DNA of 64,000 nucleotides from Streptomyces cinerochromogenes (GCF_014648635.1 NZ_BMRM01000029.1:1-64000), one strand, 5' to 3'. Positions 51,939-60,440 are shown, counted from the stretch's first letter. The notes: a model not told the origin generated them from the letters alone. Numbers and translations are program-made.

Positions 51939-52628
51939 TCAGCCCGCGGACACCTCCGGGAGCTGCCCGACGTGCCCCATGCGGTAGCCGACCCCGCGGA
52001 CCGTGATGATCCAGCGGCTGGAGCCGAGTTTCGCCCGCAGGCTGCTCACGTGCGTGTCGATGGTGCGGCTGGTGCTCACCCAGTTGCTGCCCCAGACCTT
52101 GGCCATCAGCTCCTTGCGCGACACGACGGAGTCGGGCCGGGCGGCCAGGGTGTAGAGCAACTCGAACTCCGTGGCCGTCACGTCGACGACACGGTCGCGC
52201 AGCCGCACCTCCCGCGTCCGCGGGTCGATGTGCAGCGGCCGGAGCGAGATGCTGTCGGCGCCGACGGAGTGCGGACGGGTGCGCCGCAGCACCGCTTCGA
52301 TCCGCGCGCCGATCTCCCGCGGACTCCAGGTCCTCAGCACGCAGTCGTCCGCTCCCGCCTTGAGCGCGAGCACCCTTTCCAGTTCGTTGTCCCGGTGCGT
52401 GCAGGCGATCAGCGGAATATCGCTTTCCGCCCGCAGGGTGCGGCAGACCTCCAGTCCGTCGATGTCGGGCAGGTCCAGGGAGAGCAGCACCAGATCGGCG
52501 TCATGGTAGGAACGCAGGATCCGTGCGCCCCGGTCGACGGTGTGGGCGGCGTAGCCCTGCCGGCGCAGATCACCCGCCGTAGCCTCGGCCGCGGTGGCGT
52601 CCGGCTCCACGACCAGCACTCTCTTCAC
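51939..52628 (-). CDS. Atypical OmpR/PhoB-type response regulator (JadR1-like)
   Basis: A 229-residue regulator. The receiver lacks key residues: the acid pocket reads VVEPDA instead of VVDDD, the phospho-acceptor position in LVLLSLDLPDIDG is Ser50, and the conserved Lys is Arg (VLRTW). The Thr (ACTHRD) remains. The C-terminal winged helix is normal (LTYTLAARP-like VDVTATEFELLYTL, RTIDTHVSSLRAKL, ITVRGVGYRM). Such orphan regulators in Streptomyces clusters, JadR1 for example, bind pathway products instead of being phosphorylated (established). No kinase is adjacent. GTG start in the stop of the transposase-like gene. Confidence 0.9.
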   Translation of the reverse strand: MKRVLVVEPDATAAEATAGDLRRQGYAAHTVDRGARILRSYHDADLVLLSLDLPDIDGLEVCRTLRAESDIPLIACTHRDNELERVLALKAGADDCVLRTWSPREIGARIEAVLRRTRPHSVGADSISLRPLHIDPRTREVRLRDRVVDVTATEFELLYTLAARPDSVVSRKELMAKVWGSNWVSTSRTIDTHVSSLRAKLGSSRWIITVRGVGYRMGHVGQLPEVSAG

Positions 52629-53872
52629 GCTCCCAGGCCTTTCGCTCCGGCGTCCGCCCAGTAGCCCGCGGCATCGGTGCCGGCCGCGGCCAGCCCCGTG
52701 GCCGGCGCGGGGACGGCGCCGGGAGCGCCGTACAGCTGCTGGTAGGCGTACGCTGCCGAGACCATGGTCATGTGGTGGTGCCAGCCGGGGAAGGAACGGC
52801 CCTCGAAGTCGAGCACACCGAATCCCTCCCGCAGCACGGCCACGGTCCGGCGGGCGAGGGCCTGGCTCCAGGCCAGCGCCAGGACCTCCTCCACGCCCCG
52901 GCCCATCAGGCTGGTGACCCAGTACCGGGACGGCTGGGCGCCGTCGGCGGAGAGCTGTTCGAGGATGTGGTACGCCCGCGGGACGCCGTCCTTGGCGGCC
53001 CCGCGCTGGGACAGACGGACCGGCCCCGTGTACACGTTGACCCGTACGGCCCGGGAGATCCCGTGCTCGGTGGGGCGCAGGAGCACATGCGGCTGCCGGG
53101 CGTGCGGTTCCTCCATCAGCTCGCCGACCGTGATCACCCTCGGGGAGGGACGTCCGACGAGGACGATCTGCCCGGAGTCGACCTCGCACACGAAGTCGAG
53201 CCCCCGGCGGGCGAGTCCGGCCATGACACCGCTCGCGTCGTCGCACCGCTGCGTCAGGTTCAGCACCCAGGGCGCCGTGGGCAGCGGCGGGTGCGCCGCG
53301 GTGACCCCGGCGGCGAAGCCGAGGACGAACGCCCCCACGGGGCGCCCGGTCTCCGTGTCCGGTATCCGCGCCCGGCGCCTGCGCAGATCGTCCCAGTCCC
53401 AGGCTCCGTCGAGGACGAGGCTCCAGTCGACGGGGAAGCACCGGGAGCCCGTCGACAGGAAGAGCCCCACACCGCGCTGGCAGTTGACGGTGCGTCCGGT
53501 CGCTTGGTCCAGGCGACGGTGCACCCCCACCGAGTGCTCGCCCTGCTTCGGGATCAGGACGTCGGCGACCGTCCAGGCGTACGCCGGCCGGTGCGCCGCG
53601 ATGGTCCGGCCGAGCGCGCGGCGCACCGGTTCCCAGCCCCAGGTGCTGCTGTTGATGAACTGGTGCAGACCGTGCGCCGCCCCGGCCGGCAGTAAGCCGG
53701 CCTCGGCCATGCGGCGCGGGGTCTTCTTGCCGGGGGTGTGGATCAGCCCCCACAAGTAGGCCCGGGCCCAGCGGCGTTGTTCCGCCCGGTGCAGTGGATT
53801 GAATACGCTTTCAACAAACGTTTGTATGCGCTCGCGATCCCCGGCAGCGACGCGCACTCCCAATGACGACAT
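52625..53872 (-). CDS. Transposase-derived protein, IS701-like, probably domesticated
   Basis: A 415-residue protein with the IS701/DDE-5 layout: RRWARAYLWGLI, WTVADVLIPKQGEHSVGVHRRL (equivalent of the first Asp motif, DDTGFPKKG), CQRGVGLFLSTGSRCFPVDW, CDDASGVMAGLARRGLDFV, and DFEGRSFPGWHHHMTMVSAAYAY. From memory of the family, the catalytic Glu helix (RIERDYQELK) is replaced by sequence without Glu there. No terminal inverted repeats were found. Codon 60 is TTA (53695-53693). Its stop overlaps the regulator start, so it is expressed as part of a regulatory operon. Confidence 0.82.
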   Translation of the reverse strand: MSSLGVRVAAGDRERIQTFVESVFNPLHRAEQRRWARAYLWGLIHTPGKKTPRRMAEAGLLPAGAAHGLHQFINSSTWGWEPVRRALGRTIAAHRPAYAWTVADVLIPKQGEHSVGVHRRLDQATGRTVNCQRGVGLFLSTGSRCFPVDWSLVLDGAWDWDDLRRRRARIPDTETGRPVGAFVLGFAAGVTAAHPPLPTAPWVLNLTQRCDDASGVMAGLARRGLDFVCEVDSGQIVLVGRPSPRVITVGELMEEPHARQPHVLLRPTEHGISRAVRVNVYTGPVRLSQRGAAKDGVPRAYHILEQLSADGAQPSRYWVTSLMGRGVEEVLALAWSQALARRTVAVLREGFGVLDFEGRSFPGWHHHMTMVSAAYAYQQLYGAPGAVPAPATGLAAAGTDAAGYWADAGAKGLGA

Positions 53873-54213
53873 GTTGAACTACGCCCCCTCGCAGTCGTGT
53901 CGCCCCACAGTGTCCGTGTGGATGTACGGGCAGTCGTACGAGGGACAAAGCTACCGGCTGCATCGCCAAATTCACGCGTCGTGCTGTCACTTTGACATTT
54001 CGGCCGCTGACCAGCGGGAACAGGGTCGGGGGAGGGGTGCGGCCGAGGTCGGTCAGGAGGCCGGTGAAAGCCCTTGCGCCCCTCCCGCGACCCGCGGAAG
54101 GAGACCGGTTTCCACTGGTCAGGCAGCGTGAGGCGGGTATTCCGCCCAAGGCCGGTGCCACTGGCCAAGAAGGTCCGGAAGAAAGCCCGCGAACCATCAC
54201 CGGTGTATGAACA
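53873..54213. promoter_or_regulatory. Regulatory intergenic region upstream of the transposase-like/regulator operon
   Basis: No gene with genome-like codon use is present in these 341 bp. The part near 53880-54000 is AT-richer and contains the inverted repeat TGTCA-CTT-TGACA (53985-53997). TTGTCC and TACATC hexamers on the minus strand near 53955-53925 may form the promoter of the operon. GAGGGGG precedes the start at 53872. Confidence 0.45.
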
Positions 54214-55455
54214 TCACGTTGCGCGCCGTCGCGCCGGGAAGCCGTGACGGCGCGCGGCGAGCACCACGGCCAACACCGGCACCAGGAGCAGCAGCACCGT
54301 CCAGGGGAAGGAACCGCTGCCCGTCGCGTCGAGCAGCACACCGCCCAGCACGCCGCCGCCGGCCATGGCCACGTTCCAGAGCGTGACGAGCATCGCCTGC
54401 GCCGCGTCGGCCTGGTCGCCGCCCGCGTCGCCGACGGCGGTCTGCAGCAGGGTGGGCAGTCCGCCCCAGCCCAGCCCCCACAGGGCGGCGGCGACGTACA
54501 CCAGGGGGCCGCCGTCGCTCAGCACCGCGAGCAGCGCGGCGGCGGCAGCCACCAGCAGGGTGCTGGCGACGGTCAGCGCGCGCAGCCGGTGCTGGATCCG
54601 GGCGCCCACGATCCAGATGCCGAGCAGCGAGGTGACACCGAAGGCGAGCAGGACCAGATCGGTCTGGCCGCCCATGTCCAGGCCGTCCAGGAAGGTGGCG
54701 ATGTACGCGTACAGCACCGTGTGGGCGAGCACGAAGACGAGCGTCACGAAGAGCACCGGGCGCACACCCGGGACACCCAGCGCCCGCAGCATCCGGGGGC
54801 GTTCGCCCTGCCGCAGGCCCGGGTAGTCGGGCACGGCGACGGTGATCCACAGCAGTAGCACCACCGTGAGCGCCGTCATCGCCAGGAACGCCCAGCGCCA
54901 GCCGAGGGCCTGGCCGAGGAAGGTCCCGGCGGGCACGCCGAGGGAGAGCGCCACCGGGATGCCCGCCATGGCGACGGCGATGGCCCGGCCCTGGAGGGGG
55001 GCCGGTGCCATGCGGCGCGCGTAGCCGGCGAGCAGGGCCCACGCGAGGCCCGCGGCGACGCCCGCGAGGAAGCGGGCCACCATCGTCAGGCCGTAGACGG
55101 ACGACAGGGCCGTGACCGTGTTGGCCACGGCGAAGCCCGCGACGGCGGTGAGCAGCAGCCGCTTGCGCCGCCAGCCCGCGGTGGCCGCCGTCAGCGGGAT
55201 CGCGGTGAGCGCGGTGCCGATGGCGTAGATCGTGACCGTCTGCCCCGTCGCGGACTCGCTCACCCTCAGGTCGTGGCTCATGTCGGGGAGCAGGCCCGCG
55301 GGCAGCGTCTCGGTCAGGCTGGTGACGAACACCGCGGTGGCCAGGGCGAGCAGTGCGAGCATCGGCAGTCTCTGCCGCGGCTCCTCGCCCGCCCGCCCGG
55401 TGGGCGGCGCGGCACCGGGGGCGGCAGCGGCGGCGGTTTCGGGTGAGGCGCTCAT
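54214..55455 (-). CDS. MFS exporter, DHA1 (12-helix) type
   Basis: A 413-residue efflux permease of the arabinose-efflux/AraJ-like group: MLALLALATAVFVTSLTETLPAGLLPDMSHDL in helix 1, RFLAGVAAGLAWALLAGYARRMAP (motif C-like), and GQALGWRWAFLAMTALT. ATG 55455. Divergent from the SARP-type activator with 267 bp between; the repeats there may control both. Likely product exporter or self-resistance for the region C pathway. Confidence 0.9.
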   Translation of the reverse strand: MSASPETAAAAAPGAAPPTGRAGEEPRQRLPMLALLALATAVFVTSLTETLPAGLLPDMSHDLRVSESATGQTVTIYAIGTALTAIPLTAATAGWRRKRLLLTAVAGFAVANTVTALSSVYGLTMVARFLAGVAAGLAWALLAGYARRMAPAPLQGRAIAVAMAGIPVALSLGVPAGTFLGQALGWRWAFLAMTALTVVLLLWITVAVPDYPGLRQGERPRMLRALGVPGVRPVLFVTLVFVLAHTVLYAYIATFLDGLDMGGQTDLVLLAFGVTSLLGIWIVGARIQHRLRALTVASTLLVAAAAALLAVLSDGGPLVYVAAALWGLGWGGLPTLLQTAVGDAGGDQADAAQAMLVTLWNVAMAGGGVLGGVLLDATGSGSFPWTVLLLLVPVLAVVLAARRHGFPARRRAT

Positions 55456-55583
55456 GGGGTGTACTCCGTATCTGCTGGTGCGAAGCCCGGGGGCGCGGCC
55501 GGGGAGGAGGGGGCCTGCCGTGACGCCGCCGGGCACACCCGGCAGCCGGACATCCGGGGAGTCACGACTGTGCGCGCGGCCAC

Positions 55584-55682
55584 TTCGGGAATGCTTCGGA
55601 AAGCCTTCGGGAACGCTTCGGAGCCGGTGCCGGAACGGGTCGGGGCCGGTGTCGGAACGGATCGGGCCCAGGGCGGAACCGG
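55584..55682 (+). promoter_or_regulatory. Array of 11-bp direct repeats upstream of the SARP gene
   Basis: TTCGG begins at 55584, 55595, 55606 and 55617, exactly 11 bp apart, and degenerate units keep the 11-bp phase to about 55682 with GGAACGG at 55632 and 55654 (22 bp apart). SARP activators bind direct repeats spaced by one helical turn of 11 bp. The array ends 28 bp before TACGGT. Confidence 0.65.
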
Positions 55683-55709
55683 AACCGAGCGGACGCATTA
55701 CGGAACGGG

Positions 55710-55715
55710 TACGGT
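55710..55715 (+). promoter_or_regulatory. Candidate -10 of the SARP gene, leaderless
   Basis: TACGGT lies seven bases before ATG 55723 and no ribosome site is present, so transcription probably starts at the start codon. No good -35 was seen, as expected for an activator-dependent promoter. Confidence 0.5.
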
Positions 55716-55722
55716 GGTGCAC

Positions 55723-58700
55723 ATGCGGTTAGGGGTGCTCGGACCACTCGCGGTGTGGGACGACGACGGGGAGCAGCTTCAGGTCCCCGAGACCAAGGTG
55801 CGGGCGCTGCTGGCGGATCTGCTCGCGCACGACGGCGGCCCCGTCTCCGCGGACCGGCTCATCGACGACCTGTGGGGCGACCGTCTCCCCGGCAATCCGG
55901 CGGGCGCGCTGCAGGCCAAGGTCTCGCAGCTGCGCCGGGTGCTCGGCCGGGAACGGCTGCTGCGGCAGCCGCCGGGGTACGGGCTGCGGCTCGGCCCCGC
56001 CGACGACGTGGACGCCGACCGCTTCGGCCGGCTCGTCGCCGAGGCACGCTCCGTCGCGGACCCGCGGAGGCGGGCCGGCCTGCTCACCGAGGCCCTCGGA
56101 CTGTGGCGGGGGCCGGCGTACGCGGACTTCGCCGACGAGGGGTTCGTCCGCGCGGCCCGGGAGTGCCTCGCGGAACAGCGGCTGGCCGTGCTGGAGGAGC
56201 GGGCCGAGGCACGCCTGGCGGCGGGGGACCACCTGCTGCTCGCCGGCGAACTGGCCGCGCTCGTGACCGAGCACCCGTTGCGGGAGCGGCTGCGGGCCGT
56301 GCAGATGCGGGCGCTGTACCGGGCCGGCCACCAGGGCGAGGCCCTCGCGTCGTACGAGGACCTGCGCACCCGCCTCGCCACCGAACTGGGCGCCTGCCCC
56401 GCCCCCGCCCTGAGCGCCCTCCACCAGGCCATGCTCCGCCAGGACCCGGACCTGGACGCGACGCTGCCCTCCACGGCTCCGCCCCACCCCGGTTCCTCGT
56501 ACGCCGCGGTGGCGCCCACCGCCTCCCCGTCCGCCCGACCGGCACCGCCGACCCCCACGGCGCTTACGACCCCCGCGGCGCTTACGACCCCCACGACGCC
56601 TACGATCCCCACCACGCCTACGCCCCCCACTACGCGCACGACCCCCACGGCTCCCACGACCCCCGCCTCCGCCCACCCAGGTGCGCACCCCGACGTCCCG
56701 CGGGCCGCCGCCCCGTCGGCCACCCTTCCCGTGCCCCTCACCGCGCTCATCGGCCGGGAGGAGGCGCTCGGGCGGATCTCCCGGATGCTCGGGCGGCAGC
56801 GGCTCGTGACCCTCACCGGGCCCGGTGGGGTCGGCAAGACCCGCCTGGCCGTGGCCGCCGCGCACGACGCGGTGACCGGTGGCGGGGAGCTGCCCGACGG
56901 GGCCTGGTTCGTGGAGTTCGCGGGGGTGCGCAGTGCCGGCCCGGACGACCTCGCCGGCCTCGTCGCCGCGACCCTCGGCATCCGGGACGACGCCCCCTCC
57001 GCCCCGCCCGCCACCGGCACCGGGGCCGCCTCCCCCGTGCACCGGCTGACCGCCGCCCTGCGTGACCGCCGTACCCTGCTGGTGCTGGACAACTGCGAAC
57101 ACGTCGTCGCGGCCACCGCCGAGCTGGTCGCGCTGCTCCTGCGCAGCGCCCCGCAGCTGCGCATCCTCACCACCAGCCAGGAACCGCTGGCCCTGGCCGG
57201 CGAGGCCGTGTTCCTGGTCGAGCCGCTCCCCACCCCGGACGCCGTACGCCTGTTCACCGAGCGGGCCGCCGCCTGCGCGCCCGGTTTCCGGCTCGGCGCG
57301 GGCGAAGGGCCCGAGCACGCCGCCGTGGCCGAGATCTGCCGCCGCCTGGACGGCATCCCGCTCGCCCTGGAACTGGCGGCGACCCGGGTGCGCGCCCTGG
57401 GCGTGAGGGAGCTGGCCGCCCGCCTCGGCGACCGGTTCCGGGTGCTGACCTCCGGGCAGCGGGGCGCGCCGGCCCGCCAGCAGACCCTGCGCGCGATGAT
57501 CGACTGGAGCTGGGAGCTGCTCAGTCCGCCCGAACGCCTCGTCCTCAGCCGTCTCGCCGTGCACCGCGACGGCTGCGGCCTCGACGCGGCGGAGGCGGTG
57601 TGCGCGGGGGAGGGCGTGGCCGGCGCCGATGTGCTCGACCTCGTCACCCGGCTGGTGGAGAAGTCCCTCGTGGTCGTCACGGACGGCCCCGCCGGCCCCC
57701 GCTACCGCCTCCTGGAGTCCGTCGCCGCCTACGCCACCGAGCGGTTGCACGAGACCGCCGACGAGGCCGCGGCCCGCGAACGCCACCTGCACCACTACCT
57801 CGCGCTCGCCGAACGCGCCGAGCACCGGCTGCGCGGTCCCGGGCAGCGGGACTGGCTCGCCCGCCTGGACACCGAGGCGTGCAACCTGCGCGCCGCCCTC
57901 GACGAGGCGGTGCGACGGGCCGCCGACGGGCGCAGCGAGGAGGCCGTCCGGCTCGCCACCGCCCTGTCCTGGTGGTGGCTGCTGCGCGGCCGGCTCACCG
58001 AGGGTCGCCGCGCCCTGGCCGCCGTCCTCGCGGCCACCGCCGGCCACTGCGACCCGGAACTCGCCCTGCTGCACTCCGGGTTCGTGCTGCTGACCGGGGA
58101 GCGCACGGTGACCTGCTGCGCCGACGCCGTACCCGACCCCGTGCGCCGCGCCCGGGCGCTGTGGCTGAACGCCTACGGCAGGTTCAGCGTCGGCGACCTG
58201 GACGGCAGCCGTGCGCTGAACACCCGCGCGCTCCTGCACTTCGAGGCCGCGGACGAGCAGTGGGGCATCGCCGCGGCGCTGGGCCTGCGGGCGGCGCTCG
58301 CCCTGGTCCGCGGGGACCTGGACGGCCTGGCCCGCGACGGACGGCGCAGCCGCGCCCTCTTCCGCGAGCTGGGCGACCGCTGGGGCGAACTGCAGACCGT
58401 CTCACCGCTCGCCGCGCTCGCCGAGATCAAGGGGGAGTACGCACAGGCGGCGCACCGCCAGCACGAGGGGCTCCAGATCGCCCGGGAGCTGAGCCTGGAG
58501 GCCGAGGTGTCGGCCCGGCTGTCCGGGCTCGGCCGGCTCGCCCTGCTCGCCCAGGACTTCGACCGCGCCCGCGAACTGCATGAGCAGGCCCGCCGTATCG
58601 CCGTCGAACAGGGCTACAAGTACGGCGAGATCCACGCGGACATGGGCCTGGCGCTCGGCGCGCGGCGCTCCGGGGACATCGACGCGGCCGAGGCGCACCT

Positions 58701-59160
58701 GCTGCGCATCCGCGACGCCCACGCCGACGTCTCCTCACCGGCCGGTGACCATCTGCTCCACGCCGAGCTCGGGTTCATCGCCGAACTCCGCGGCGACGCC
58801 GCCCGGTCCGCCGCCCACCACCTGCGCGGTCTGCGCATCGCCCGCCGGCTGGACGAGCCGCGCGCCCTCGCCCTCTCCCTGGAGGGCCTCGCCGGCACGG
58901 CCGCGCTGTGCGGGCACCGCTCCGGCGCCACCTGCGCGGCCCTGCTCCTCGGCGCCGCCCACGCCGCGCGCCGCAGCGTGGGCGCACCCCTGCCCCCCGC
59001 GGAACGCGGTGACGCCGACCGGATCACCGCGGCGGCCCAGGGCGTCCTGGGCGGGCGGGCCTTCACCGAGGCGTTCGAGCGCGGTGCGTGGCTGGGCCCC
59101 GCCGAGGCGGAGCACCACGCCCGCACCGCCCTGGCCGCACTGGCGGACAAGGCGGCCTGA
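55723..59160 (+). CDS. AfsR/SARP-family transcriptional activator with NB-ARC and TPR domains
   Basis: A 1145-residue activator. Residues 1-250 hold the SARP winged helix (MRLGVLGPLAVWDDDGE, SADRLIDDLWG, ALQAKVSQLRRVLG) and bacterial transcriptional activation domain (ALRECL-like EECLAEQRLAVLEERAEARL, HPLRERLRAVQMRALYRAGHQGEAL). A Thr/Pro-rich linker (about 285-325) leads to an NB-ARC ATPase with LTGPGGVGKTRLA near 366 and LLVLDNCEHV, then TPR-like helices to the end. Codon 3 is TTA (55729-55731), so it depends on bldA. It is the likely cluster activator for region C. Confidence 0.95.
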   Translation: MRLGVLGPLAVWDDDGEQLQVPETKVRALLADLLAHDGGPVSADRLIDDLWGDRLPGNPAGALQAKVSQLRRVLGRERLLRQPPGYGLRLGPADDVDADRFGRLVAEARSVADPRRRAGLLTEALGLWRGPAYADFADEGFVRAARECLAEQRLAVLEERAEARLAAGDHLLLAGELAALVTEHPLRERLRAVQMRALYRAGHQGEALASYEDLRTRLATELGACPAPALSALHQAMLRQDPDLDATLPSTAPPHPGSSYAAVAPTASPSARPAPPTPTALTTPAALTTPTTPTIPTTPTPPTTRTTPTAPTTPASAHPGAHPDVPRAAAPSATLPVPLTALIGREEALGRISRMLGRQRLVTLTGPGGVGKTRLAVAAAHDAVTGGGELPDGAWFVEFAGVRSAGPDDLAGLVAATLGIRDDAPSAPPATGTGAASPVHRLTAALRDRRTLLVLDNCEHVVAATAELVALLLRSAPQLRILTTSQEPLALAGEAVFLVEPLPTPDAVRLFTERAAACAPGFRLGAGEGPEHAAVAEICRRLDGIPLALELAATRVRALGVRELAARLGDRFRVLTSGQRGAPARQQTLRAMIDWSWELLSPPERLVLSRLAVHRDGCGLDAAEAVCAGEGVAGADVLDLVTRLVEKSLVVVTDGPAGPRYRLLESVAAYATERLHETADEAAARERHLHHYLALAERAEHRLRGPGQRDWLARLDTEACNLRAALDEAVRRAADGRSEEAVRLATALSWWWLLRGRLTEGRRALAAVLAATAGHCDPELALLHSGFVLLTGERTVTCCADAVPDPVRRARALWLNAYGRFSVGDLDGSRALNTRALLHFEAADEQWGIAAALGLRAALALVRGDLDGLARDGRRSRALFRELGDRWGELQTVSPLAALAEIKGEYAQAAHRQHEGLQIARELSLEAEVSARLSGLGRLALLAQDFDRARELHEQARRIAVEQGYKYGEIHADMGLALGARRSGDIDAAEAHLLRIRDAHADVSSPAGDHLLHAELGFIAELRGDAARSAAHHLRGLRIARRLDEPRALALSLEGLAGTAALCGHRSGATCAALLLGAAHAARRSVGAPLPPAERGDADRITAAAQGVLGGRAFTEAFERGAWLGPAEAEHHARTALAALADKAA

Positions 59161-59174
59161 ACCGCCCCGGGAGG

Positions 59175-59570
59175 TCAGCCGCCGCCTGTGCCGGACAGCG
59201 CGGCGGCGCCCAGGCCTTCCGAGGCGGTGCTGATGATGCCGTCCAGGACGTCGCGGGAGCGGACCAGGTCGGCGATCATCCGGTCGAGCCGGTCGCGTTC
59301 CGCGGTCAGCTCGTCCACGAGCCGGGGGGTCGCGCTCGCGCTCGGTGTGCCGTCGCCGTCGCGCATGCACGGCAGCAGCTGGGCGATCTTCTTGCTGTTC
59401 AGTCCGGCGGCGTAGAGCGCCTGGATGCGGACGACCCGGTCGACGGCCCACTCGCCGTAGTCGCGGTGGCCGCCGGGGGTCCGTTCGGCGGTGAGCAGCC
59501 CCTGGGCCTCGTAGTAGCGCAGCGACCGCTCGCTCACCCCGCTGCGCCTGGCCAGTTCACCGATCCGCAT
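59175..59570 (-). CDS. MerR-family regulator
   Basis: A 131-residue regulator. The MerR winged helix is MRIGELARRSGVSERSLRYYEAQGLL with TPGGHRDYGEWAVDRVVRIQALYAAGL and IAQLLPCM; the C-terminal coiled coil (DELTAERDRLDRMIADLVRSRDVL) dimerises. The single Cys in LPCMRDG could sense metal or redox state. ATG 59570 chosen over an upstream in-frame start because it begins at the conserved MRIGEL. Divergent from the SDR gene. Confidence 0.93.
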   Translation of the reverse strand: MRIGELARRSGVSERSLRYYEAQGLLTAERTPGGHRDYGEWAVDRVVRIQALYAAGLNSKKIAQLLPCMRDGDGTPSASATPRLVDELTAERDRLDRMIADLVRSRDVLDGIISTASEGLGAAALSGTGGG

Positions 59571-59598
59571 CTTCCGGCCCCTTGCCGTCGTGGAGGAC

Positions 59599-59630
59599 TT
59601 GAATCTCACACCGGTGTCAACTTCTAGCGT
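59599..59630 (+). promoter_or_regulatory. MerR-type promoter of the SDR gene
   Basis: TTGAAT (59599-59604) and TAGCGT (59625-59630) are 20 bp apart, longer than the usual 17, and the palindrome ACACCGGTGT (59608-59617) lies in the spacer. Over-long spacers with a central dyad are the hallmark of MerR-activated promoters. Confidence 0.65.
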
Positions 59631-59671
59631 AGCGGTGCGACGAACATCGAGCCGTCTACGGAGGAAGTCCC

Positions 59672-60412
59672 ATGAGTGACCTGACCGGCAAAGTGGCGTT
59701 GGTGACCGGCGGCAGCCGCGGTATCGGCGCGGCGGTGGCGAAGCGGCTGGCCGACGCGGGTGCCGCGGTCGCGCTGACCTACGTGCAGGCGGAGGACCAG
59801 GCCCGCGGGGTCGCCAAGAGCATCGAGGAGAACGGCGGCAGGGCCGCGGTCGTCCGGGCCGACCTGACCCGGCCGAACGACGCGGCCGAGGCCGTGGAGC
59901 AGACGGTGCGCGAGCTGGGCGGCATCGACATCCTGGTGAACAACGCGGGCTTCCTCGCCTACGGCCCGCTGGACGAGGTGACCACCGAGTACCTCGACAA
60001 GGTGCTCGCCGCCGACGTCCGGTCGGTGTTCCTGGCCTCCCAGGCCGCCGCCCGGCACATGGGCGACGGCGGCCGGATCATCAGCATCGGCTCCTGCTTC
60101 AACGGCAGGGTCCCCGCCGGGAACTTCGTCCTCCAGGCGATGGCCAAGACCGCGCTCGTCGGCCTGACCAAGGGCCTCGCCCGGGAGCTGGGGCCGCGCG
60201 GGATCACCGCCACCGTCGTGGACCCGGGCCCGATCGACACCGACATGAACCCGGCCGACGGTGACTCCGCCGAGTGGCAGGCCTCCCTCACCGCCCTGGG
60301 CCGCTACGGCGAGGCCGAGGACATCGCCGCCGCGGTGGCCTACCTGGCGGGCCCGGCCGGCCGCTACATCACCGGTACCGCCCTCGCCGTGGACGGCGGA
60401 TACACCGCCTGA
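59672..60412 (+). CDS. Short-chain dehydrogenase/reductase
   Basis: A 246-residue classical SDR. LVTGGSRGIGAAVAKRLADAGA binds NAD(P), DILVNNAGF is the NNAG motif, and IISIGSCFNGRVPAGNFVLQAMAKTALVGLTKGLA carries the catalytic Ser and Lys region. The catalytic Tyr of YxxxK appears replaced: the sequence at that place reads FVLQAMAK, so activity may be altered. ATG 59672 follows GGAGGAAG. Probably induced by the divergent MerR protein. Confidence 0.9.
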   Translation: MSDLTGKVALVTGGSRGIGAAVAKRLADAGAAVALTYVQAEDQARGVAKSIEENGGRAAVVRADLTRPNDAAEAVEQTVRELGGIDILVNNAGFLAYGPLDEVTTEYLDKVLAADVRSVFLASQAAARHMGDGGRIISIGSCFNGRVPAGNFVLQAMAKTALVGLTKGLARELGPRGITATVVDPGPIDTDMNPADGDSAEWQASLTALGRYGEAEDIAAAVAYLAGPAGRYITGTALAVDGGYTA

Positions 60413-60440
60413 CGGACCCCGTCCCCGTACGACGGCCCCG

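Noticed and set aside
52625..53872. An intact IS701 insertion sequence
   Set aside because: No terminal inverted repeats or target duplication were seen and the gene overlaps the regulator start, so I treat it as a resident gene.
53799..54341. Short frames in the intergenic region upstream of the transposase-like gene
   Set aside because: Both strands offer frames but their composition and codon use are unlike the surrounding genes and none has a convincing ribosome site.
55584..55682. Reading the 11-bp repeats as part of a longer SARP coding region starting near 55459
   Set aside because: The canonical SARP N-terminus MRLGVLGPLAV begins at 55723; upstream translation is repetitive and the repeats sit where regulatory DNA is expected.
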